A stretch of 64,000 nucleotides of DNA from Marinibaculum sp040216765 (GTDB lineage Bacteria > Pseudomonadota > Alphaproteobacteria > Ferrovibrionales > Ferrovibrionaceae), in the NCBI GenBank assembly GCA_040216765.1, contig JAVJON010000066.1:1-64000 (forward strand), read 5' to 3'. How positions within the stretch are numbered: the first letter of the stretch is position 1; every line of letters starts with the position of its first letter. Positions 1-8,726 of the stretch are shown in pieces. The position numbers and the translations under genes were made by a program. The notes beneath the pieces are model-generated. The model was given only the letters and a program-made list of their open reading frames with translations. It was not told the DNA's origin and ran no database searches.

Positions 1-102
1 GCACAGCAGCCGACCTGAACCGGACACCAGCGGGCGCGTCCCGGCGGTCCATCCCGGAGCGAGGCTCAATCGCCCCGGAACCTGCTGGAAACCGTTGGGC
101 AA

Positions 103-140
103 CGTCACCATGGACTCGCGGGCCAGGCCCGCGAGTGACG
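103..140. repeat. Palindromic intergenic repeat
   Basis: An 11-bp perfect inverted repeat (114-124 with 126-136) lies inside an outer CGTCAC/GTGACG pair (103-108 and 135-140). The layout resembles the short palindromic repeats common between alphaproteobacterial genes and the pair at 21.3 kb. It sits just downstream of mrdA and could end its transcript, but no T-run follows. No coding sequence is recognised in the first 208 bases. Confidence 0.5.
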
Positions 141-208
141 AGCTTGTTGGAGCAGCTCGCACCATGTCCCACCCCGGCCGACCGGAACCGGACAGCTGTG
201 CCCCCCGC

Positions 209-2137
209 TCAGCCACGGCGGTCCGGCCCCGGCTGGCCGGCCAGCCTGTCCCGCGGGCGCGGGCTCAGCGGGTCGAGGCGCAGGACCTCGGTCATGATGT
301 CCTTCGCCACCGGGGCCGCCGCGCTGGAGCCGCCGCCGCCATGCTCGATCACCACCGACAGCGCATAGCGCGGCGCGTCGAAGGGGGCATAGGCGACGAA
401 CAGCGCGTGATGGCGCTCCTCCCAGGGCTTCTCCTCGTTCTTGCGGACGCCGCGCTCGCGCTCGCGCATGGTGATGCGGCGGACCTGGCTGGTGCCGGTC
501 TTGCCGGCCATCTCCACCCCTTCGGGCACATCCGGCTGGGTCAGGCGCGACTTGTTCGCGGTGCCGTTCTGCTTGTTGACCACGCCCCACATGCCCTGCT
601 GCACCAGCTTCAGGTGCCCGGGCTTCAGCTCGATGCGCGGGAAGGGCGGCGGCGCATCGAAGATGCCGGGCTGCGTCGGCGGCCGTTCGTCGGACATCGC
701 CTCCAGCACCTGGCGCGGGCGCAGGATGCGCGGCTGCACCGCATAGCCGCCATTGCCCAGGCGGGCCGCCATGACGGCCAGCTGCAACGGCGTCGATTCC
801 ACATAGCCCTGCCCGATCGAGACCACCAGGGTCTCGCCCTGCAGCCAGGGCCGGCCCAGCACCGCCTCCTTCCAGGCCTTGGTCGGGACGATCCCTTCCC
901 GCTCGCCCGGCAGGTCGATGCCGGTCTTCTCGCCCAGGCCGAAGCGCATCGCCATCGCCGCGATCCGGTCCGGCCCCAGGCGCTTGGCCAGCTCGTAGAA
1001 ATAGACGTCGCAGCTTTCCTCCAGCGCCTGGTGCAGCGCGACCGGCCCGTGGCCCCATTTCTTCCAGCAATGGAAACGGCCCTGGCCCAGGCGCATCATG
1101 CCGCGACAGGTCACCGTCGCATCCGGCTTGATCACGCCGGCCTCCAGCGCCGCCAGGGCGACCATCATCTTGTAGGTCGAGCCCGGCGGATAGCTGCCCT
1201 GGATCGCCTTGTTGGTCAGGGGCTTGAACTTCGAGGTGGAATATTCCCGCCACTTGGCCTGGCTGATGCCGACATTGAACAGGTTGGGGTCGAAGGCCGG
1301 GTTGGAGACCAGGGCCAGCACGTCGCCGCCATGCAGGTCCAGCACGACGGCCGCGGCGCTCTCGCCCTCCAGCCGCTTCACGACATAGTTCTGCAGGGCG
1401 GCGTCGATGGTCAGCATCTGGTCGTCGCCGCGCTTGCCCTCCTTGCGCGACAGCTCGCGGATCACCCGGCCATAGGCATTGACCTCGACCTGGCTGTCGC
1501 CGGCGCGGCCGCGCAGGGCCACGTCGTGCACCCGCTCGATCCCGGTCTTGCCGATGCGGAAGCCCGGCAGTTCCAGCACCGGGTCGCCGCCGATCTCCTT
1601 TTCCGACACCGCGCCGACATAGCCGACCACATGGGCGAAGACCGGGCCCAGCGGATAGTCCCGGGTCTCGCCCACCTCCATGTGGATGCCGGGCAGGTCC
1701 GGGGCGTTCACGTTGATCCGCGCGAAATCGTCCCAGTCCAGGTTGCTCGCCACCTCGACCGGCACGAACTTGCGGCGGCGCCGGATCTCGCGCAGGACGC
1801 GCTCGATCTGCCGCTCCTCCAGCCGCACCAGCCGGGCCACCTTGTCGATCACCGCGGCGGGATCGCCGGCCTCCTCGGCCACCAGCAGCAGGCGGTAGTT
1901 GCGCCGGTTGCTCGCCAGCTCCACGCCGAAGCGATCGAGCACCCGCCCGCGCGGCGGCGCGATCAGCCGCAGGTTGATGCGGTTCTCCTCGGCCAGCAGC
2001 TGGTAGCGGTCCTGCTCCACCACCTGCAGGTGGTAGAGCCGTGCGCCCAGCGCGCCAAGCAGGCCGACCTGGCCCGCGCCGATGACCAGCGCGCGGCGGG
2101 TGAACTGCTTGTGCTGTACCGTCTCCTGATAGGGCAT
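209..2137 (-). CDS. mrdA: Penicillin-binding protein 2 (peptidoglycan D,D-transpeptidase)
   Basis: Cross-links peptidoglycan during lateral wall growth, working with MreBCD and RodA in the elongasome at the inner membrane. The 642-residue protein has a short N-terminal cytoplasmic tail, one membrane anchor (about residues 15-35), a PBP dimer domain, and a transpeptidase domain with all three active-site motifs: STYK at 320-323 (acyl-enzyme Ser320), SCD at 375-377 and KTGT at 546-549. The length fits the family. It is the last gene of mreB-mreC-mreD-mrdA, 33 bases after mreD. A rodA gene usually follows, but none is recognisable in the remaining 208 bases. Confidence 0.95.
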   Translation of the reverse strand: MPYQETVQHKQFTRRALVIGAGQVGLLGALGARLYHLQVVEQDRYQLLAEENRINLRLIAPPRGRVLDRFGVELASNRRNYRLLLVAEEAGDPAAVIDKVARLVRLEERQIERVLREIRRRRKFVPVEVASNLDWDDFARINVNAPDLPGIHMEVGETRDYPLGPVFAHVVGYVGAVSEKEIGGDPVLELPGFRIGKTGIERVHDVALRGRAGDSQVEVNAYGRVIRELSRKEGKRGDDQMLTIDAALQNYVVKRLEGESAAAVVLDLHGGDVLALVSNPAFDPNLFNVGISQAKWREYSTSKFKPLTNKAIQGSYPPGSTYKMMVALAALEAGVIKPDATVTCRGMMRLGQGRFHCWKKWGHGPVALHQALEESCDVYFYELAKRLGPDRIAAMAMRFGLGEKTGIDLPGEREGIVPTKAWKEAVLGRPWLQGETLVVSIGQGYVESTPLQLAVMAARLGNGGYAVQPRILRPRQVLEAMSDERPPTQPGIFDAPPPFPRIELKPGHLKLVQQGMWGVVNKQNGTANKSRLTQPDVPEGVEMAGKTGTSQVRRITMRERERGVRKNEEKPWEERHHALFVAYAPFDAPRYALSVVIEHGGGGSSAAAPVAKDIMTEVLRLDPLSPRPRDRLAGQPGPDRRG

Positions 2138-2170
2138 CTCGGTCTTTCGTCGAGCCTCGGGCCGGCCGGG

Positions 2171-2686
2171 TCAGGCCAGCCGGGCCAGCCGCACCTCGGC
2201 CCAGATCAGGCCGCGGGCGAACAGCGGGAACAGCAGCACGGTCAACAGGGCCTGCACCATGAAGGGCAGCGGGTCGAACAGGGTGCCGTAGAACAAGGCG
2301 CCGATCAGCCAGGACAGCGCGGTGCAGGTCAGGGTGACCATGCCGAAGGCCAGCCAGGAGATCGCGAACGGCCGGCTCTGCAGGATCAGGCGCTGTGCCG
2401 TCGTTACGCCATAGGCGAACAGATAGAGGATCGCGTTCAGGCCGAGCGGGCCGCCCAGCAGGCAGTCCGCGATGACGCCGAGGAAGAACACGACGGGAGC
2501 CGAGAGCCATTCCGGGCGATAGACGCTCCAGTAGAAGATGCTCATCAGGGCCAGCATCGGCGTGACCGGCACCACGGTGCTGGTCTGCGCCGGCGCCGCG
2601 GCCACCAGGATCAGCGCCAGGGTGATCAGCATCGGCACCACCTGGATCAGGTTGCGGCGCCACTGCGGAGGCAGGGTCTCGCCCAT
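2171..2686 (-). CDS. mreD: Rod shape-determining protein MreD
   Basis: Integral membrane subunit of the elongasome linking MreC to the wall synthases. The 171-residue product is almost entirely hydrophobic, with about five membrane segments, and starts MGETLPPQWRR. A longer reading frame upstream overlaps mreC; the ATG at 2686, ten bases past the mreC stop and preceded by a G-rich site, is preferred. Assignment rests on size, topology and position between mreC and mrdA, since MreD sequences diverge strongly. Confidence 0.88.
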   Translation of the reverse strand: MGETLPPQWRRNLIQVVPMLITLALILVAAAPAQTSTVVPVTPMLALMSIFYWSVYRPEWLSAPVVFFLGVIADCLLGGPLGLNAILYLFAYGVTTAQRLILQSRPFAISWLAFGMVTLTCTALSWLIGALFYGTLFDPLPFMVQALLTVLLFPLFARGLIWAEVRLARLA

Positions 2687-2696
2687 CGCCCGCCCC

Positions 2697-3719
2697 TCAG
2701 CGCGCCGCCGCCTGCCGGGCGGCGTCTTCCGGACGCTGCATCGGCAGGGGAACGCCCTCGCCGCCGGTGCCGAGCGTGGCGCCGGTGCAGGACTGCGCGG
2801 TCGGCGGCGCGTCCTTCGCGGCCGCCCAGAGCGGCGCAAGCATCCGCATCGGCCCGGACAGGTCGGGCTGCGGCACCGGGTCGACGGCCAGCGGCGTGTA
2901 CTTCATGACCCGCAGGAATTCCTGCCGCGCGATGTCGGTCGACAGCGCCACGCGGATGCCGCCATCCTCCAGCCGCACGACCCGGCCGACGGTCAGGCCC
3001 TGCGGGAACAGCCCGCCATCGCCGGACGTGATCACCCGCTCGCCCTCGCCGATCTCGGCCGATTGCGGCAGGAACGCGATGCGCGGCTGCGCGGTATTGT
3101 CGCCGGTCAGGATGCCGCGTATCCGGCTGTCGGCGATCAGCACCGGCACGCGGGAGTTCAGGTCGGTCAGCAGCAGCACCCGCGACGAGGTCCGCCCGAC
3201 CGTGATGACCCGGCCGATCAGGCCATTGTCGCCGAGCACCGGATCGCCCTTGTCGATGCCCGCCTCCACGCCGGTGCGCAGGATCAGGGTCCGCACGAAC
3301 GGCCCGCCGGGATCGCCGATGGCGCGCGCCGTGACGAAGTTCTGCAGGGGCTCCTTGCTGGTCAGGAGCAGGTCGCGGAGCTGGCTGTTCTCATGCTCAA
3401 GCTGCAGCGCGGTGTCGCGCCAGTGCTGCAGGCGGCGGTTCGATTCCAGCAGCGCCAGGTTCTGGTCGCGCAGGGCGATCAGGGCGCGAACCTCGGCGAC
3501 CGCCTGGTTGAAGGCGCCGACCGGCTCCTGCACCACGGTGATCGCGGGCGCGAAAATGTCGAGGACGCTCTGGCGCAGCCGGTCGCTCAGGCTCTGGTCG
3601 ATGCGGCTCAGGATGATCAGGGCGATGGCGGCGAAGACGAACAGTCCAAAGGCGAGACGATGCCCCCATGCCCGGAGGGGCATCGCATGGTGCATCACCT
3701 TGGTCTCGCGGATACGCAT
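2697..3719 (-). CDS. mreC: Rod shape-determining protein MreC
   Basis: Periplasmic scaffold that binds PBP2 and activates the elongation machinery. The 340-residue protein has one N-terminal membrane segment (about residues 22-40), then a coiled-coil stretch (about 70-115), then the beta-barrel MreC domain containing GDNGLIGRV and TGDNTAQPRI. The tail after about 290 is Pro/Ala-rich and looks disordered. It begins 177 bases after mreB and is followed directly by mreD. Confidence 0.95.
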   Translation of the reverse strand: MRIRETKVMHHAMPLRAWGHRLAFGLFVFAAIALIILSRIDQSLSDRLRQSVLDIFAPAITVVQEPVGAFNQAVAEVRALIALRDQNLALLESNRRLQHWRDTALQLEHENSQLRDLLLTSKEPLQNFVTARAIGDPGGPFVRTLILRTGVEAGIDKGDPVLGDNGLIGRVITVGRTSSRVLLLTDLNSRVPVLIADSRIRGILTGDNTAQPRIAFLPQSAEIGEGERVITSGDGGLFPQGLTVGRVVRLEDGGIRVALSTDIARQEFLRVMKYTPLAVDPVPQPDLSGPMRMLAPLWAAAKDAPPTAQSCTGATLGTGGEGVPLPMQRPEDAARQAAAR

Positions 3720-3896
3720 CCGTCCCTAGTCTCCCGCTGGACTTCCCCCCTGGCCGGGCCGTCGCGGGACCATCCCGGCGACGAACCGAACCCTTTCGCT
3801 CACGCTCCCGGCGCGGCCGCCCCCGCGGCATCGCCGAAAGCCAACTGTCCCGTTCCGCCCGTCCCGCATGCGCCGCCCGCCACAGGCAGCCCCGGG

Positions 3897-4937
3897 TCAG
3901 ATCGGATTGTAGAGCACGTGCTTGAGGGTCTTCATTTCCTCGAGCGCGCGCCCGGTTCCCAGCGCCACGCAGCTCAAAGCCTCGTCGGCGATCGACACCG
4001 GCAGGCCGGTGGCATGGCGCAGCACGAAATCCAGGTTGCCCAGCAGCGCGCCGCCGCCGGTCAGCACGATGCCCTTGTCGACGATGTCGGCGGCCAGTTC
4101 CGGCGCGGTATGCTCCAGCGCCACCTTCACCGCCTCGATGATCGCGCTGACGGGCTCGGCCAGGCTCTCGGCGATCTGGCGCTGGCTGATCACCAGTTCC
4201 TTCGGCACGCCGTTCATCAGGTCGCGCCCCTTGATCAGCATGGTCGCGCCGTCGCCATCCTCCGGCGGGCAGGCGGAGCCGATCTGCTTCTTGATCCGCT
4301 CCGCGCTGGACTCGCCGATCAGCAGGTTATGGTTGCGGCGGATATAGGCGATGATCGCCTCGTCCATCTTGTCGCCGCCCACGCGCACGCTGCGCGAATA
4401 GACGATGCCGCCCAGCGACAGCACCGCGACCTCGGTGGTGCCGCCGCCGATATCGACCACCATCGAACCGGTCGGCTCGGTCACCGGCAGGCCCGCGCCG
4501 ATGGCGGCCGCCATCGGCTCCTCGATCAGGTAGACCCGGCGCGCGCCCGCGCTCTCGGCGCTTTCCATGATCGCCCGCCGCTCCACGGCGGTGGAGCCCG
4601 ACGGCACGCAGATGATCACCTGCGGGCTGGCGAAGGAGCGCCGGTTGTGAACCTTGCGGATGAAATGCTTGATCATTTCCTCCGCCACCTCGAAATCGGC
4701 GATGACGCCGTCGCGCAACGGGCGGATCGCCTCGATATTGCCCGGGGTGCGGCCCAGCATCAGCTTGGCCTCGTCGCCGACGGCCAGCACCTGCTTCTTG
4801 CCGCGATGGCTGACGATGGCGACGACAGAGGGTTCGTTGAGGACCACGCCCCGCCCCTTGACGTAGACCAACGTGTTGGCCGTCCCGAGGTCGATGGCCA
4901 TGTCGGCCGACAACACACCTAGCAGACGCGAAAACAT
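3897..4937 (-). CDS. mreB: Actin-like cell shape protein MreB
   Basis: Forms membrane-bound filaments that position the peptidoglycan elongation machinery. The 346-residue protein shows the actin-fold nucleotide motifs: phosphate-1 DLGTANTLVY near residue 16, phosphate-2 DIGGGTTEVAV near 165, and an adenosine motif VLTGGGALLGN near 290. The N-terminal MFSRLLG is a plausible amphipathic membrane anchor. It is the first gene of the mre operon; the 590 bases upstream probably hold the promoter. Rod-shaped or curved cells are implied. Confidence 0.97.
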   Translation of the reverse strand: MFSRLLGVLSADMAIDLGTANTLVYVKGRGVVLNEPSVVAIVSHRGKKQVLAVGDEAKLMLGRTPGNIEAIRPLRDGVIADFEVAEEMIKHFIRKVHNRRSFASPQVIICVPSGSTAVERRAIMESAESAGARRVYLIEEPMAAAIGAGLPVTEPTGSMVVDIGGGTTEVAVLSLGGIVYSRSVRVGGDKMDEAIIAYIRRNHNLLIGESSAERIKKQIGSACPPEDGDGATMLIKGRDLMNGVPKELVISQRQIAESLAEPVSAIIEAVKVALEHTAPELAADIVDKGIVLTGGGALLGNLDFVLRHATGLPVSIADEALSCVALGTGRALEEMKTLKHVLYNPI

Positions 4938-5530
4938 CTAAGTATCGCCATTCCCAATCTCTGCGCCGGCCCCGTCCCGGTCGGCATGCCCCACCTGCCG
5001 GGGAAGGTCCCGAAAGACCATTCGCGGGCGGCGCAATAAATGACTGCAACACCCCGCGATGCAGCGGGGCACCACCCTTTCGTTCGTTTCGCAGCCCCCG
5101 CGCGCCGCGCTGCCCCCTGGCGTCCGGAGCCGGCGGCGCTCCGCCGAACGACTCGGCGTGCCGACTCGGCCCGGCAAACCCGCCGGCAGCGTCGGTGCGA
5201 TGGCCAGATCTGCCATCGCCCATTCCGGTTCCCCGCCTCGGCTCGGCGCTTCGCCCGGCGCCCTTGCGCGGCGGGAGGCCCGGTAGTTCCAGTACGACAA
5301 GCGGGTCGGACGATCCGGCCCCGGAAGGCCCACAAACCCTAAAACATCAATCTTAACTGTCTGTTACTGGATAGAGCGCACACAAAACGTGAATGACGCC
5401 CCGCAGGACCCACGACCAGCGCGATCCTTCCCTCATCTTGTACGCCGATGGTCGGACGGTCGCAACCGAAAATCTCGCGGCAAACCTTGGGTTTTTCCGG
5501 CCCTACCGGCGGTCAGACCAGAGGCCCCCG
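4938..5530. other. Intergenic region upstream of mreB; no gene seen
   Basis: No credible coding sequence on either strand; the reading frames here lack recognisable domains. The part nearest mreB (5040-5300) is very GC-rich with several short inverted repeats. The segment 5336-5400 is clearly more AT-rich than its surroundings and is the likely place for the mreB promoter. I could not pick out a convincing -35/-10 pair. Confidence 0.5.
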
Positions 5531-6073
5531 TCAGCGCGCGGGATCCGCGCCCTCGCGCGCCACGGCGCCGGGGTCCCGGCGCAGCAGATAGGTCTGCCGG
5601 CCCTCGAGGCAGATCGTGCCGTGCTGATTCCGAATCGTCAGCGCCAGGGTCACCGTGCCGGTGCTGCGGCGGGCGGTCTTCTCCACCAGTTCCAGCATCG
5701 GATAGAGCGTGTCGCCGGCATAGACGGGCGCCAGGAAGCGGCTGTCCTGGGACAGGAAGGCGATCAGCGCATCGCCGATCTCGAAGGGGAACCGGCCGGC
5801 CCCCGCCGCGCCCAGGATCAGCACCTGATAGCCATGGGCGAGCAGGTCGGGATGGCCATGGGCGCGGCAATACGCGACATCGTAGTGGATCGGGTGGTTG
5901 TCGCCGCAGGCCGCCTGGAAGGCGGAGAAATGGGCGGCCGTGAGGGTGCGCGAGGGGATCGGGAAGCGCTCGCCGATCGCCAGGTCCTCGAACCAGCGCG
6001 GCGGGCCGCCGGCATGCGCCGCCGGGTCGAAGTCGGGGTCCGTCGCCGGCCCCGCGGACGGGTCGCGTGCCAT
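5531..6073 (-). CDS. MaoC-family (R)-hydratase-like protein
   Basis: Hot-dog fold protein of the MaoC/enoyl-CoA hydratase type, expected to hydrate an enoyl-CoA in the cytoplasm. About 180 residues. The hydratase signature is visible in ACGDNHPIHYD, with the Asp and His expected to be catalytic, followed by AHGYQVL and the hot-dog strands. The ATG at 6073 lies seven bases past the upstream SDR stop and is preferred over an in-frame ATG at 6109 that would overlap it. It closes an operon with an SDR dehydrogenase and an acyl-CoA ligase, so a fatty-acid or branched acyl-CoA pathway is likely; the substrate is unknown. Confidence 0.85.
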   Translation of the reverse strand: MARDPSAGPATDPDFDPAAHAGGPPRWFEDLAIGERFPIPSRTLTAAHFSAFQAACGDNHPIHYDVAYCRAHGHPDLLAHGYQVLILGAAGAGRFPFEIGDALIAFLSQDSRFLAPVYAGDTLYPMLELVEKTARRSTGTVTLALTIRNQHGTICLEGRQTYLLRRDPGAVAREGADPAR

Positions 6074-6080
6074 GGCCCGC

Positions 6081-6989
6081 CTATCGCCCGCTGGGGTCGC
6101 GGATCGCAATCGGCACCCCGGTGGTGCCCTGGTCCAGCCCCGCCTTGCGCAGCAGCGGGCTGTCGGCGGTGAAGCCGAACATGTTCGGGCCGCTGGCCAG
6201 CAGGCCGCCGTCGATCACCAGGCATTGGCCGGCGATGAACTCCGACTGGTCCGAGGCCAGGAACAGCATGCCGTCGGCGATATGGCCCGGCATGCCCGGT
6301 TCCGGCCATGGCTGGCGGCCGCGCATCATCGCCACCGTCTCCTCCACCTTCCCGCGATGCAGCAGCTCGGTCATGATCCCGCCGGGCGCGATGGCATTGA
6401 CCCGGATGCCCGCCGGCGCCAGCTCGCAGGCGATCGAGCGGGTCATGTTCACCACGGCCGCCTTGGCGCCGGAATAGGCATGGCCGCCCGCACCGCCGCC
6501 CAGGCCGGCCACGGAGGCGGTGTTGATGATCGTGCCGCCGCGGCCCTGCGCCTTCATCTGCAGGGCGGCATGCTTGGTGCCCAGGAAGACGCCGCGCACC
6601 AGCACCCGGAAGGTGAAGTCCCATTCCTCGACCGTGGTGTCGGTCACCGGGCCGAAGGCGCCGCCGATGCCCGCATTGTTGACCATGCAGTCCAGCCCGC
6701 CGAAGCGCTCGACCGCGAGCGCCACGACCGCCGCGTTGTCCGCCTCCTCCGCCACGTCGGTGCGCAGGAAGGCGATGCGGTCGGCGGCGCCGCGCGCGGC
6801 CGCCAATTCCAGGGTGCGTGCGCCATTGGCCTCGTTGAGGTCCGCCACCACCACCCTGGCGCCCGCCGCCAGGAAGCGCATCGCCGCCTCCTGGCCGATC
6901 CCGTTCGCGCCGCCGGTGATGATCGCCACCTTGCCCGCAAGCTGGCCGCCCCCCCGACCGGCCATCTGACCGGACTGCGTCTCTGCCAT
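6081..6989 (-). CDS. SDR-family NAD(P)-dependent oxidoreductase
   Basis: Classical short-chain dehydrogenase of 302 residues. It has the dinucleotide-binding TGGANGIGQ near residue 31, VVVADLNE ending in Asp (suggests NAD preference), the NNAGIGG motif, a catalytic Ser in NTASVAG and the YSGAK catalytic Tyr/Lys pair. The start at 6989 is supported by GGAAGGG a few bases upstream. The C-terminal 40 residues are longer than usual. It lies between the acyl-CoA ligase and the MaoC hydratase genes, consistent with a 3-hydroxyacyl-CoA or related alcohol dehydrogenase role; the exact substrate cannot be read. Confidence 0.9.
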   Translation of the reverse strand: MAETQSGQMAGRGGGQLAGKVAIITGGANGIGQEAAMRFLAAGARVVVADLNEANGARTLELAAARGAADRIAFLRTDVAEEADNAAVVALAVERFGGLDCMVNNAGIGGAFGPVTDTTVEEWDFTFRVLVRGVFLGTKHAALQMKAQGRGGTIINTASVAGLGGGAGGHAYSGAKAAVVNMTRSIACELAPAGIRVNAIAPGGIMTELLHRGKVEETVAMMRGRQPWPEPGMPGHIADGMLFLASDQSEFIAGQCLVIDGGLLASGPNMFGFTADSPLLRKAGLDQGTTGVPIAIRDPSGR

Positions 6990-7039
6990 GAAGCCCTTCC
7001 TTCCGAACCGATGATGCTGCCGCCTACACGTTCCGCCGG

Positions 7040-8581
7040 CTACACGATACGACTGTCGCGATTGCCCCAGTAGCGGTCGCGCAGCAGCCGCTTGTAGAGC
7101 TTGCCGGTCGGATGGCGCGGCAGCTCCCTCTCGAAGTCCACGCTGCGCGGGCATTTCACGGCCGACAGCTGCTGGCGGCAATGCGCGATCAGTTCCTCCG
7201 CCAGGGACGGGCCGGCATCGGCCCAGTCCATCGGCTGCACCACCGCCTTGACCTCCTCGCCGAAATCCTCGTTCGGCACGCCGATCACCGCGACGTCGGC
7301 GACCTTCGGATGGGTGATCAGCGCGTCCTCCGTCTCCTGCGGATAGATGTTCACCCCGCCGGAGATGATCATGAACGCCTTGCGGTCGGTCAGGTAGAGA
7401 TAGCCCTCCGCATCGACCCGGCCGATATCGCCAAGGGTGGTCCAGCCCCTGTCATTGCTGGCTTCCGCCGTCTTGGCCGGGTCGTTGTGGTAGCTGAAGG
7501 CCGGGCCGTTGCCGAAATAGATCAGCCCGGTTTCGCCCTGCGGCACCTCCTCGCCATCCTCGCCGACGATATGCAGCTCGCCGACCAGTGCGCGGCCGAC
7601 GGAGCCTTCATGCGCCAGCCACTCCGCCGAGGTGATGGCGCAGAAGCCATTGCCCTCCGACCCTGCGTAATACTCGTAGAGGACCGGGCCCCACCAGTCG
7701 ATCATCTGCCGCTTGACCTGCACCGGGCAGGGCGCGGCGGCATGGATCGCCACCCGCATGCTGGAGACGTCATGCTTCGCGCGGACCTCTTCCGGCAGCT
7801 TCAGCATGCGCACGAACATCGTCGGCACCCACTGGCTGTGCGTCGCCCGGTGCCTGCCGATCAGCTGCAGCGCCGCCTCCGCGTCGAACTTCTCCATCAC
7901 GATGCAGGTGCCGCCGATCTTCTGGACCTGCATGTTGAAGCGCAGCGGTGCGGCGTGATAGAGCGGCGCCGGCGACAGGTAGGTCATCTCCGGCGACATG
8001 TCATAGAGCTTCGCGGTCACGTTGTGCAGCGGGCGGATCGCGTCGATCGCATCCCCCGCCAGCTCGACCTTCACGCCTTTCGGCCGTCCGGTCGTGCCCG
8101 ACGAGTAGAGCATGTCGCCGCCGGCGATCTCGTCCGCGATCGGCGTATCCGGCTGTGCCGCCAGCAGCGGCTCCGCCGGGGCCCATCCGGGGATCCCGCC
8201 GCCAAGCGCCAGCAGCGTGATGCCGTCGTCCAGCAGGCCGGCCAGTTCGCGCGCCATCGTGCCCATGGCATCGGAGGTGAGCACCAGCCTGGCCCCGCAA
8301 TCGCGCACGATATAGGCGGTCTCCGCCGCGGTCAGCCGCGACGAGATGCAGGTGAAGTACAGGCCGGCGCGCTGCGCGCCCCAGCAGAACTCGAAATAGC
8401 GGGCATTGTTCTCCATCACCAGGGCGATATGGTCCCGGAACGTCAGCCCCCTGGCGCGGAACAGCTGCGCCCAGCGATTGGACCGGCGGTCCAGCTGGGC
8501 ATAGGTCACCACCTCGCCGGAACCGGCCATGATATAGGCCGCCTTGTCGGGCATCGACTGTGCGTGACGGAACGGATGCAT
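7040..8581 (-). CDS. AMP-dependent acyl-CoA synthetase/ligase
   Basis: Activates a carboxylic acid to its acyl-CoA through an acyl-adenylate. The 513-residue protein carries the P-loop-like YSSGTTGRPKGV at 159-170, the adenine-site EYYAGSEG, the hinge region YLYLTDRKAFMIISGG and a C-terminal PTGKLYKR with the catalytic Lys. Length is typical of medium/long-chain fatty-acid CoA ligases. First gene of the three-gene acyl-CoA operon. Substrate class is inferred from the family only. Confidence 0.9.
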   Translation of the reverse strand: MHPFRHAQSMPDKAAYIMAGSGEVVTYAQLDRRSNRWAQLFRARGLTFRDHIALVMENNARYFEFCWGAQRAGLYFTCISSRLTAAETAYIVRDCGARLVLTSDAMGTMARELAGLLDDGITLLALGGGIPGWAPAEPLLAAQPDTPIADEIAGGDMLYSSGTTGRPKGVKVELAGDAIDAIRPLHNVTAKLYDMSPEMTYLSPAPLYHAAPLRFNMQVQKIGGTCIVMEKFDAEAALQLIGRHRATHSQWVPTMFVRMLKLPEEVRAKHDVSSMRVAIHAAAPCPVQVKRQMIDWWGPVLYEYYAGSEGNGFCAITSAEWLAHEGSVGRALVGELHIVGEDGEEVPQGETGLIYFGNGPAFSYHNDPAKTAEASNDRGWTTLGDIGRVDAEGYLYLTDRKAFMIISGGVNIYPQETEDALITHPKVADVAVIGVPNEDFGEEVKAVVQPMDWADAGPSLAEELIAHCRQQLSAVKCPRSVDFERELPRHPTGKLYKRLLRDRYWGNRDSRIV

Positions 8582-8650
8582 CCGCTGGCTCCTCCTCCCG
8601 GACCGCTGTCCCGGGCCGCTGCCCGGCGCGGTGCCTTGTTCTCGATAAGC

Positions 8651-8681
8651 GAATGCCCGGCGGGGTTGCCGCCGGGCATTC
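8651..8681 (-). terminator. Hairpin terminator after ilvC
   Basis: A perfect 13-bp inverted repeat (8651-8663 with 8669-8681) with a 5-base loop, 46 bases beyond the ilvC stop. There is no T-run, as is common in GC-rich alphaproteobacteria. It also separates ilvC from the acyl-CoA ligase gene. Confidence 0.6.
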
Positions 8682-8726
8682 AGCCGGATCGGGCCTGCCC
8701 GGGTCGGGTCCGGGCCGGAATGCCGC

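Noticed and set aside
95..2908. 937-residue plus-strand reading frame
   Set aside because: Antisense to mrdA and mreD; His/Gln/Arg-rich shadow typical of high-GC DNA without any domain.
2538..4922. 794-residue plus-strand reading frame
   Set aside because: Antisense to mreC and mreB, same shadow composition.
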